Assembly (NCBI GenBank): GCA_015501605.1
Contig: JADNRZ010000007.1
Span: 806,001-870,000 of the forward strand
Reading direction: 5' to 3'
Source: Panaeolus papilionaceus
Taxonomy: Eukaryota; Basidiomycota; Agaricomycetes; Agaricales
Length of the DNA: 64,000 bases
The translations under genes were made by a program, and so were the position numbers. Below are positions 22,536 to 32,532 of the stretch, one piece after another; the stretch's first letter is position 1, and each line of letters opens with the position of its first letter. Under the pieces are notes generated by a model. It was not told where the DNA came from, made no database searches, and saw nothing but the letters and a program-made list of their open reading frames with translations.

Positions 22536-22892
22536 GCGAATTCCAGATGGGTATGAGGTTTCGTTGTCGAATGGTATTGTTGTGTTCGTAGCTTTTGCCC
22601 GGGGTGTTCTCTGAAGAAAAAAAAAGGAAAAAGGCTTTAATATTTTCTGACTGTATGTTAGTTTGATGACTTTGCAATCGATCGGTTTTTTTGGTTGTTT
22701 CGAGCGACTGTGCGCGGTGTTGTCCATAACCACTACCCCTGATCGATAGATCATACCAGTTGTACTTACCGAAGTAGCACTTTCAATGGAAACCCGATCG
22801 TTGACAGTATAGGAGATGTTCGTCAAAGGCAGGGTCATTCCTCGCAATTGAGCTCGCGTGTTCGATAGCAAGAGAAGGATCAAGAACGTCAT
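22407..22892 (-). other. Doubtful small secreted-protein frame antisense to the LRR gene's 3' end
   Basis: From 22892 the minus strand opens with a good signal-peptide-like start (MTFLILLLLSNTRAQL) followed by sequence with an NISY sequon, and a consensus donor GTAAGT follows. No convincing downstream exon was found. The continuing frame runs antisense into the coding end of the LRR/F-box gene. It may be the remnant of a secreted or membrane protein gene, or chance. Confidence 0.2.
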
Positions 22893-23704
22893 CCTATGTA
22901 TTTAGAAGCCGCAGAGTTGCAAGAAGACGACCGTCAGTCGGGTCGAATGAGCTGACTAGAAGGACCGTAATGCGGCTTGACGTGGTTAGAGAGGCTGGAA
23001 TTATGCTGGGCACATGCTTGAGCCAATACGGCCAGAAGACCATATGTAGGCTAAAAATGACGGTTCCATAAGCGTTCGATAGCCTAAAGTATTTTAAATT
23101 CATCCTCGCTGGGCAACACGGCATGGATACTCCGACGTGCGCCGACAAAATATAGAAATATACGTTGGACTCACACGAGGTTCTGAATACTTAGTAGATG
23201 GATAGACAGACTGGTTGAGCATTTACCGCATGTCATAGGTGACAGCATTAACCTGCGAGTACGTATTATCTACACGACACAGATGGTGTGAAGGGGGGTT
23301 TCACAAGTCCTGCCAAGTCCGAGCGTTGCACGGACAAAGATTCAGAAGACCAGAGTTACGGATAAAATAAAAATAAAAATGAAAACAAAAATCTTTGTTT
23401 AAGATGGATTTATGATGATCGTTTCCAGTTATAATCCAGTAAAAAGATGAAATAACAAGGATTTAAAAAATGAAAAGTGCGTGGTTGATGGATAGAATGA
23501 ATAAATCGAGGCCAAGTGTCGTCTCGAAAGTTCTCTCGGGTAATGTACTTTGTTTATAGTTGTTTATGATAAGAGCATTGAATGTATCCCATGAATAAAT
23601 AAAATTCAGGTTACCAAGAATTCGATCCCCATTCTTCCACGCCCTCTTCTCGTTTCCCTCCCTCCTCGTTGTCGCTGTTCTCCCCCCAACACCACCTTGG
23701 AACA
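22536..23704. other. Intergenic, mostly featureless
   Basis: Besides the doubtful minus-strand signal-peptide frame at 22760-22892, there is an 84-codon minus-strand frame at 22894-23148 without recognisable features. The 150 bp before 23705 are pyrimidine-rich (CTTCTCGTTTCCCTCCCTCC), typical of a strong fungal promoter just upstream of a highly expressed gene. Confidence 0.5.
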
Positions 23705-24686
23705 ATGAAGTCTGTCCTCGCATCTGTTGCCTCTGTTGCCCTCCTCGCAGGCTCAGTCGTCGCTCAGGCACCTATGGTCAACACTCCGTAAGTTGAAATT
23801 CATGGATGTTGAACCGCTATTTATCATGTGTGCATCTGTTCAGTGCCAGTTCGACTGTTTGTCAACCCCTGCTCATCACCTGGTCTGGAGGAACTGGTAA
23901 GCTATTGTTTGGTCAAAATTTGATTATATGCTTATTTTTTCTCTCTCTTGCTCTCCAGCTCCTTACTTCCTGGTTTGTAACTTTCTTTTTCCCATCATGC
24001 AATCCACGCTGACGTGATAACCTCGTCATGGCTTGAAACCTCCAGAGGTATGCTGACTTTTATCACACAACTTCCTATTAACGTGCTAAAATATGTGCAT
24101 AGCGTCCTTCCTGGTAACCAGCCATCTGCTGCTCCCCTCGTTGACTTTGGTCAGGTCTCTGGAAACTCGCTCTCTTGGACTGTCAACGTCACAAACCCAG
24201 AGCTCGGTATCAACCTCCGTGATTCGTCTGGTCTCCTCTCCCAGAGCGCTGCATTCCCCAATCTTCCAGGCAGTAAGTCATTTTTGCTTATGTTATGCTC
24301 AACCCTACCTGACCCCATCCGTTATCTTAGCCAACCAAGCCTGCTTGACACAAGCTCCTTCTCCTCCTCCTGGACCTACCTCCGGTGGTTCTGGATCTTC
24401 CACTCCTCCCGCTCCTCCCACAAGCGCTCCGTAGGTCAACTATTTTGCTAACTGAGAAATGTTTACTTACTCCCACAAAAGTCCTACCTCCGCTCCCCCT
24501 GTCAGCACTCCTGTGTCCACTCCCCCCGCTTCCCCTACATCCAAGCCTCCCACCAGCGCCACCCCAACCAGTGCCACTCCTTCTGGTTCCCCGAAACCTT
24601 CTACCACCGGCGCTGCAACTTCTCTCTCTGCTAAGGCAGGAATTGCGGGTGCCCTCGGCCTGGCTATTGCCGCTCTCTTTGCTTAA
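23705..24686 (+). CDS. GPI-anchored Ser/Thr/Pro-rich secreted protein
   Basis: Seven exons, 23705-23787, 23844-23896, 23959-23972, 24046-24047, 24103-24272, 24331-24430 and 24482-24686, give 627 nt (208 residues) in phase. A signal peptide (MKSVLASVASVALLAGSVVAQ) precedes a small beta-type domain with CQPLLITWSGGTAPYF and a VLPGNQPSAAPL strand, then CLTQ, a Pro/Ser/Thr-rich stalk, and a C-terminal hydrophobic GPI signal (AGIAGALGLAIAALFA). This matches the Ser-Thr-rich GPI-anchored membrane family (Kre9/Knh1-like N-domain) common in mushrooms and expected at the wall or plasma membrane. Keeping the frame requires a 2-nt exon (AG at 24046-24047). Skipping it leads straight to a stop. The alternative of extending the 14-nt exon would insert an odd hydrophobic stretch. 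Confidence 0.82.
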
Positions 24687-26045
24687 TGGCAATTGAAGGG
24701 TCCGAGAACTTAAATGATGTGTTCTCTGATATATGGACTGCTTGTTATTTTTCGTGACTATCCATAGTTATCTTGTGGTTGGTCTTGACTAATGTCGGTT
24801 GAGGTGTGCTAATTTCATGGCAAGATTTTGTGGAGTTGCTTGTATTTAGGATTGGTGAACTTTGGACCTGACACTTCCTTGACTTTGCTCTATGTTTATT
24901 TTTACATACATGCATACATACCCTTGTGTTACCTTTCCTGTCCCACCCTGTTCAATTTTAACATAGTTTCGTTGTAGAAACTGTAGTCACTTTTCCGAGT
25001 GTCTGTTGTTCGAACTGTTCTATATATGTGGTTTGGTTTACAGCAGGCCGCATACCCGTTATTGTAAATGAACCTTTGAGTTGCCAGTCCTACCTATCAT
25101 TGAGCTGCCAAATCGATAATATCGCAAGATATAACAGAGAAGGTGATATGGGCGCTTAATCCCGTTACGACAACGTAGATGTTCGGCATTCCTTGGGAAT
25201 CATAGTTAACTATCACTCATGGTTAACTGTCAATGAATCAGAGTATAGGTAAAGGATGTGTTTCAGGCTTTGAGACTAACGCATAAAGGCCGTCGTGACT
25301 GCCTTCTGCGTTGAGTAACCCATAACAAAGCTTCAAGTTAAACATCTGCTTTCGGCGAAAATCTGACAAAGAATGGCAGGCGTCGTTGCATAAAAGCGCC
25401 TGGAAAGAATGCGGGAAACATCTTATCAACTGTTGAGCCTTGCTCTGGCACTCGAACATCTCCGGCAGTTGTCTTCTTCCTGCCCCGGATGACGTCCGTG
25501 GGGTAAATGATAGCATGGAAATCAATCATTGATTCCGACCATGCGCCCCGCCAACCGACGCTTGACTGGGCGTTGTTGGTATCCAAAATCTCAGTTTGGG
25601 GTCATTCGGCATATGATTTTGTCAATTTCAGAAAAAAAAAAAGTTGCTTAAGTGTATCTACTTTATCATAAGCTTGAGCAATCCTTCGATGATGGCGAGC
25701 AACGGCGTACGCCATGCGGAACAAATTGGTTAACGAGGTTTCGGGCGAAGTCTTTGAAAACAAGATTTTTGCTCCTCATTGACCTCAAACTGTTGTATCG
25801 GTACACCTCCAAAGCTATACGATCTACCTGCGACTGATTTCGATGTTAATAATGTCATTGTCAGTAGAACCCATCTCTTTTTGACTTCGTTCACGTTGCA
25901 CTCACCAGTGCTTGTCCATGTTTGTTGGTCGATCCGAGAATTCCTCCGTTGGTCCATAATCACATGTCTCCGATGAGGACCAGTTATTATCAGGCTCTGC
26001 TCTCGGGGCGCAACACTTCACTCAATCCCTTCTTCCTCTACACAG
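24687..26045. other. Intergenic, 1.36 kb
   Basis: The minus strand holds two overlapping frames at 25238-25525 and 25338-25586 and another at 25730-25963. None shows a domain or a compatible splice structure. The first of these (containing PEMFECQSKAQQLIRCF) looks most like coding sequence and could be a decayed gene. The b5-ACAD promoter should occupy the last few hundred bases. Confidence 0.45.
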
Positions 26046-28585
26046 ATGACATCCAAGGAGCTCAAGGTCTATACTCGTGAGGAGGTTGCTAAGGTATGTT
26101 CAGATCATCTCCTCGTTCATACGTCTCGGATGATAACACAACCCCTATAGCACAACAAGGATGGCGATCTCGTATGTGCTTTTGACTGACATGACCATGG
26201 ATGCCTCGAAATTCTAAACACACCCATGAACAGTGGATCATCATCGATGCCAAGGTTTACGATATCTCCAGGTTCAAGAACATGCATCCCGGAGGTGCCT
26301 CTGTCCTTCTAGACGAAGAGATCGGTACGCTCAGAAAATTGACTGTCGTATGCCGAGGTCTGTCTCCTAACATGTTTCATTCTCTTCAGCTGGCCAGGAC
26401 GCGACCGAGGCTTTCTACGGCCTTCACAGGCACGAAGTCATCGCCAAGCCCCAATACGTCCGTCTTCAGATCGGTGTCATTGAGGGCGAGAAGAGCGTCA
26501 TCCAGAGCCGCGTCGTTGGTGAGCTCAGCAAGGTTCCATTTGCCGAACCTACATGGCTCTCGGAGGGTTATCACAGCCCATACTACACCGAGGTATGTCA
26601 TTTTTTAAGGGAGCAGTTGTATTATCATGATTCTGATCTTATGGTCCGCAATAGAACCACCGCACATTCCAAAAGGCCGTCAGGAAATTCATGGACGAAG
26701 TTGTCGCACCTGATGCTACTGTATGTGCCATTGATTCATTCTGCTGATTCGAATTGACATTGATGATTCCGCAATTCAATAGCTTCACGAAGAGGATGGC
26801 AAGCCCCCCAGCAAGAGCGTTATTGAGGATATGGCGTAAGTCCGGATGAATTTTGACTTGCTCATTCGAATTCAAATCTTTTAATAGTAAGCTAAACTTC
26901 CATGCTATGCGTATGGGTCCCGGAAAACATCTCAAGGGATTGGAACTCATGGGCGGTATTGTGAAGCCCGAGGAGGTATGTCCATTCAATTGCGAACAGG
27001 GGTAATGGTATTGATAGTTCGAACAGTTCGACTACTTCCATGAGGTGCGATTCTGAGACATGGAAGACACTTTTTCGCCTGCTAACAGGACAAAATAGCT
27101 TATCATCACCCAAGAATTTGCTCGTACTGGTCGTCGTGGTTATGGAGATGGTCTCATGGCTGGCTCCGTTATTGGTCTGCCCCCTGTCCTCAACTTTGGT
27201 AGCGCAGAGATCAAGGCCAAGGTCATTCCAGAGGTCCTCTCTGGTCAGAAGCCCATCTGCTTGGCCATTTCCGAGGCATTCGCTGGAAGTGATGTTGCTG
27301 GCTTGAAGACCACCGCCACCAAGACCGAGGATGGCAAGCACTGGATCATTAACGGAACCAAGAAGTGGATCACCAACGGAACGTAAGTTGGCTTGAAAAT
27401 CACCTTGAAAGATGTTTGCTCACGATGGAACTCCAGCTTCGCCCACTAGTGAGTTTAACGTGCTAATCATTTGGTGACGTGCGGCGCAAATGCTAATCAT
27501 TATATGAAGCTTCACTGTCGGCTGCAGAACCGAAGACGGCTTCACTGTCATTTTGGTCGAGCGTGGTGAGGGTGTTGAGACCAAGGCTATCAAGACCAGC
27601 TATGTAAGGATATTTCCCCCCTTGCGATGAATGTAAAAAAATGCTAACCTGTCTTCTCAGTCCCCTACCGCCGGGACTGCCTTCGTCACCTTTGACAACG
27701 TCAAAGTGCCCGTCGAGAACACCCTCGGACCTGAGGGAGGAGGAATCTTCGTCATGCTCAGCAACTTCAACCACGAACGCTGGGTCATGATCTGCTCGTC
27801 TGCTCGCAGCCAGCGTCTCATTGTGGAGGAGTGCCTCAAGTGGACTAACCAACGCAAGGCTTTCGGCAAGCCCCTCCACTCCCAGGCGGTCATTCGCAGC
27901 AAGCTAGCTGCTATGATCTCCCGTGTTGAGAGCACCCAGAACTGGCTCGAGAACTTGACTCACCAGATGAACAACATGGTATGTTATTTTGATAGGAGCA
28001 TCTGCGTGTGGACGTTGGATTGAATGATTTTGCCATCTTCCAGTCCTACAAGGAACAGGCATCAAAATTGGCCGGGTAAGTTACATTGGTTGAAGTGACG
28101 CTGCGACGTGTACTCACAGAAGTCATGTCAGCCCCATCGGTCTCCTCAAAATGCACGCAACTCGCTCTGCACAGCTAACAGCTACCGACGCTGTCCAGGT
28201 AAGATAAAACCTGATATACAAATGCATTGAGGTTTAATGTTCAATTCCTTAGATCTTCGGTGGTCGTGGTATCACCAGAACCGGAATGGGAGAGTACATT
28301 GAACATGTAGGTTTCACTGCACCTTCAGTTTCTGTTGAGAGGACTGACGAAATGCTTTTAGTACCACCGCACCGTGCCCTTCGACGCGTAAGTGACCGTT
28401 TTTCGATTTGTTTATAATCCATTGCTGATTCAATGTCTCTTTTAGCATCCTGGGAGGAGGTTTGTTAGATGCCTTGTCCAATAAATCAATTTTACTAACC
28501 TCTCACCCCTACAGCCGAGGACGTGCTTGGAGACCTTGGTGTCCGTCAAGCTATCAGGGGTATCCCCAAGAACGCGAAGCTATAA
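26046..28585 (+). CDS. Cytochrome b5-acyl-CoA dehydrogenase fusion, peroxisomal (C-terminal AKL)
   Basis: Eighteen exons sum to 1560 nt (519 residues): 26046-26093, 26151-26171, 26234-26324, 26390-26592, 26655-26720, 26783-26835, 26888-26975, 27027-27044, 27099-27382, 27437-27448, 27510-27603, 27661-27978, 28044-28075, 28132-28198, 28253-28306, 28362-28387, 28446-28459 and 28515-28585. Residues 1-80 are a cytochrome b5 domain with the haem motif HPGGASVLL and a second His in GLHRHEV. The rest is an acyl-CoA dehydrogenase with the FAD/substrate signature ISEAFAGSDVAGL and GGRGITRTGMGEYIEHY near the end; GGAEDV is the likely region of the catalytic Glu. It should oxidise an acyl-CoA to the 2-enoyl-CoA, with the b5 domain as possible electron acceptor. 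The C-terminus AKL is a type 1 peroxisomal signal. Exons of 12, 14, 18 and 21 nt are notable. Confidence 0.93.
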
Positions 28586-28714
28586 TCGCGTCTTTGTGTT
28601 TTCCACTTTACCTAGCTATTTTTATCTCCTGCATACTACCACCATCTTGTTATTTAATCACATACGCGTTTACTGCATGTAATAATGACCATTGTTTCGT
28701 TACATTATCACAGT

Positions 28715-28730
28715 CAGACAGACAGACAGA
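28715..28730. repeat. Short CAGA tandem repeat
   Basis: Four CAGA units lie in the 167-bp gap between the convergent 3' ends of the b5-ACAD and Mim1-like genes. It is a small microsatellite with no evident function. Confidence 0.7.
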
Positions 28731-28752
28731 GAGCAAAGGAAAATAACAGCCA

Positions 28753-29748
28753 CTATCGACTAAATGGGTTGCGCCACTCCTCCTTTCGAGCAGTCCGAAG
28801 TCCTACATTAGAGACAGTTGGCCTGGGCGCTGAAGACCAGCCAAACCATGTCATGACAACATTCTTTGCGAAAATCTCGCCAAACCCTAGCATGACGCCG
28901 TTAACGAAGGGGAGAAGCAGGTTGACTGCAAGTGCGGAGAAGAACGCGACAGTGCGTGTTTTGGTGGACAGTGAAGAATCGAAAATAGCAAGAGTAGCTG
29001 AGGGGGGTGGTTCTGTCGATGGCTTGGGGTGTTGTGGGGCAGGGGGAGGGGTGTCGATGTTTTCAGGGAATGTCAGTGAGGGGAATGAGGATGCCATAGA
29101 TGGGACCTCTTCCCACTTCTGGGATCCCTCCAGTGTTTCTAGTTCAGACGCAGGTGGTGCTGGGACGGAGGCCTGGGCCTGAAGCAGATGATGATGATCA
29201 GCATTTACAATCTGGAAAAGTGAGAATCACCATAGATAACTTACGACGGGTTTTTCTTTCTTAGCTGTCGATGAACTTGCTGGGGATTTGCTCGCAGGAG
29301 GTTGGTTCCATGGTTCCACGGGTGGTTCATCGACAATTCCAGCAGCCTTGCGTTTGGCCGCTTCCTCTTTCTCAATGGCACGCTTTGCTTCCCACTTGAG
29401 ACGTTCCTGTTCAGCTTTTTCACGAGCCTCCGTCGACTGGGCGCGCCAGGCCTGGACTTGAGATTCATACTCCTCCTTCCAAGAGTCGTCGGTGGAAGAT
29501 GCACCGGAATCTGCTGCGAGTGGTTCCGTTGAAGAAGCTGCAGCAGGAGAAGATTCTCCGGAAACCTCCTCAGTTACAGAAGAGGATAGAGCATCTGCCT
29601 TTACAGACTGCCGGCGCACAGGGGGTGCAACGAACGCTGAATCGAATGCAGACTAACAAAGTTTGAGGAGGTCAATATCTTGACAATAAGTTTAAAATTG
29701 TGTGGTTACCTCGAGAGGATCCACTTCATGGTCATTAGTGGCAGACAT
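28753..29748 (-). CDS. MIM1: Mim1/Tom13-like mitochondrial outer-membrane insertion factor
   Basis: Exons 29710-29748, 29245-29652 and 28753-29178 give 290 residues. The C-terminal third contains the diagnostic Tom13/Mim1 segment LLLPFVNGVMLGFGEIFAKN, a single membrane helix with glycine-rich face. In yeast, Mim1 inserts alpha-helical proteins, including TOM receptors, into the mitochondrial outer membrane. Yeast Mim1 is only about 113 residues. Here some 200 extra N-terminal residues form an acidic/Ser-rich region with a charged, probably helical segment (REKAEQERLKWEAKRAIEKE). The function assignment rests on the membrane segment. The intron at 29179-29244 could use a nearer acceptor 33 nt after the donor, but that would be too short. 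Confidence 0.8.
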
Positions 29749-30867
29749 TATAATGGGGTTGAGTGGAAGACTCGAGCGTTTAGGTTGGAACGAGAGCTTC
29801 TGAGTCCTGACGCTTGCCACAGAGGATGATCACGGACGATATTAACGTGACGACGTGACTGTTACCAACTGCTCAATGCCGAACAACCTTCGTCATAATT
29901 AGCAATAAATTGATTTTCAAGCTTAAGCCATAACCGTCACTAGCCAATGCGACGGTCAACGATTTCAACCTTTTGCAAAGACTATGGATGGGGCATTATG
30001 AACCTTGTGCTTTGACTATATCTACGTGAAACCTACGACCGCTCTATCCCTTTCAGTATCGCATGGTGGATCGTGTGCTAAACTCTGTTTGAACCACGTT
30101 TAAACAGAATTTTCATCTGGTGTCGGTGATTCAAAATGTCAGCCCTTCAATCTGCCTCTGCTTCTTGCAAAAACTCTTGCTTGTACATGGGGTTAACCTC
30201 ATGACTTGTTAAGATACACTTTCATCTTGGTTTGCCTTGCGGTCCTGTCGTCTTTACTGCTCACATCAGAGATCCAAATCCCTCTACATTATTCTTTGCC
30301 TCTTTTCCGCCGGTTTGTAAAGCCAAAATAGCTGCCGACGCTGGAATGCCAGTCAGGATGCGTATGAAGTCTTGTGCCTTGCAACTTCGGACTTAACTTG
30401 CCTATCCAGAAGAATACCGGTAGATTGGTTGCTCTTCGCCTAGTTCACTAGGTTTTCGTTCGGATTTATTTTTCTAGTCCTCGTGAACATCGGGCACGAT
30501 GCCATCAACTGTCGTCACTTGAGACCGCCGTGACCGTCTGGTGTTGTTTCTCTATTGAAGTAGGTATCTCTATGAGCGTCTAGACTTTCGTAACGTGATT
30601 AGCGATGACTAGATATTGTCTTATCAGAAGCGAGTTTGTTGTTCTTATGAATCCCACGCAAGGGTCTTGAAAGACTTGGATCGAAATTCCTTCAAACACC
30701 CTTTCTGGATCCTGTTAACATCTCTGGATTTCTCTGAAGCAAGCCACCCTATATTCTTATCGCCCTTGTTATTAAAAACATGAGGTCGAAACGCTTGCTT
30801 TTGTCCCCAGTTGCAGGCAAGCACCACTGGTGCTAACGCCAGGGCTAGTGGGTCCGGAAATCGAAAA

Positions 30868-30971
30868 TACCATTTATTGACATAGTACCTTTGCAGGACC
30901 TGGGAGACGTCTACACTCGTCCACAGTGATGGTGATGCTGCGTAATTGGTAGACCGAACATTGGACCACAT
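30868..30971 (-). pseudogene. Possible F-box protein fragment
   Basis: The frame reads MWSNVRSTNYAASPSLWTSV followed by DVSQVLQR and a donor-like GTACTATG. The W-x-x-V-(x)n-PSLWTS pattern is typical just after the F-box of mushroom F-box/LRR proteins. No upstream F-box or downstream repeats could be joined. A chance match is possible. Confidence 0.3.
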
Positions 30972-31966
30972 GCTGTATACACCGGTTTGGTTGGATCAAT
31001 GTCGATCGGACCTAATAGCACTATTCACGAACACTACTTCTTCCTTCAATTCGCCATATATCAAGTTGAATTGCTGAACAACACTTTTTACCAGGTGACC
31101 AGAAGTGTTTTATACCAAAGATTGCGGGGATAAGTCGATTCTCGACTCTGAACTCGGTCATTTAGCTTCCGCCACTCATTCAACCCGGCTATTTCTTGCC
31201 AGTACACACTGCACCGTCATCAAGAGGCAGGGGTATTTTATTAACTACTGGATGCAGCGGTGTGGAATTGTTCCACGGCTTATATATGGTAAATTGGTCC
31301 CAAACCGGCCACCAGAAAATCGAAGATGCTGAAGATAGGCAAGTGGGAATCCACATACTCACAAATGTGGCAGGCCCGACCCGTTGAAGTTGTCAACACG
31401 TTCGGTCTCTATCTCAAAATTAGCTTTCTGCCGACCATAGTCATAATTATCCGTGGAGGCCGTTCAGGTATCTGTCACTTGGCAGTCAGAATTACCCTTC
31501 TATTCAGAACCACAAGTACGTACCAAATGATCTATAGCAGGCCATCTTGAATCCTTCCGGCTGACCTGGGACCATATCACCGTTAGGTTGTTATCGATCT
31601 TCCGTCATGAGAGGGTAGATGAGACTTCGATAACAGCTCGGGAGGATGTTCAGGGCGTAGATCTTGATTCATATGTGATAATTCCAGACCAGACAGCTGC
31701 ACAGGCTGTCGCGTGACATTCATGATGCCTTGAGTCTTGTTGCGTGCCTATTGACTTCAAACTGTCGTCACTGCATTGGGACTTGGTATATTAAGGAGCC
31801 AAATTTGCAGTAAGCTAACTCATATCGCCTCCGTTCTCCTCTTCTTAAACCGCTCATCTCATAGACCTCTCATCATCACAGACTTCGGCATGTGTGAAAA
31901 CGAAGTGTTAGTCCACATTCGTCTAGCGCCAGTGCAGAACTTGACAAAACTAACTCTTGTTTATAG

Positions 31967-32090
31967 CTTCGGCGACTGGTATCGTGGCTGCAGCGTATGT
32001 CCTTGTCTTCCGTCGAACTAGAATTGGGAAACGATCCATCCCGGGGCCTAGCATTTTATCAAGTCCTACGATTCCGGTGAAACGATAGAT
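31967..32090 (+). pseudogene. Possible cytochrome P450 N-terminal fragment
   Basis: After an acceptor-like TTTATAG, the plus strand reads SATGIVAAAYVLVFRRTRIG then KRSIPGPSIL and soon a stop. A hydrophobic anchor, Arg-rich turn and (I/P)PGP are the hallmarks of a microsomal P450 N-terminus. None of the later P450 motifs (ExxR, heme-binding Cys) follows within 500 bp. If real, it is a broken relic. Confidence 0.25.
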
Positions 32091-32532
32091 TGCGAAAGAC
32101 CGGATTGCGCACTGAGTGCGAAGCATGCACATAACGCACGCAATTGCCCATGTCCAAGGGTAAGTGCTGAAGCCGTTGTGCAAACAGATGATTAATTCAA
32201 TTCTGGAAATAGGTATGGGGAGAGTCCCGACGTATTGTAAACATGTTCCATGCCCCTTGCGATGAATGCAAGAGGGAGGGGTTTGCCCGTAGAGTTGGGC
32301 GGTCATAATCAGACATTTCAATGTAGTTAAACGCACTTGTAGCATATCGCATTCTCTTCGCATCCTGTTTTTTTCGATATATCCAATCCATAATCCATTG
32401 TATGACGAAATGCTTCTGGACCCGTAATGAGCGTTTTCCATATTTGTTTTCTGGAAGATAATGAGTCTCGGTTGCGCATGCTGTCCTCGGGTTTGAAATT
32501 GCACGGACTGAATGAGGCAATCGGCATTCTGA

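Larger units (their letters stand above)
29749..32532. other. 2.8 kb gene-poor region with possible decayed gene fragments
   Basis: No intact gene can be assembled. On the minus strand near 30868-30971 there is a short F-box-like piece. On the plus strand near 31967-32060 there is a hydrophobic piece ending in RSIPGPS, like a cytochrome P450 N-terminus. A 276-codon minus-strand frame at 31950-32780 overlaps the XLF 3' end and lacks coding character. The region reads like a graveyard of old gene copies. Confidence 0.45.

Noticed and set aside
29212..29244. 33-nt intron in the Mim1-like gene
   Set aside because: Too short, and reading on from that acceptor soon meets a stop. The 66-nt version (29179-29244) ends in CTTCAG and keeps the frame.
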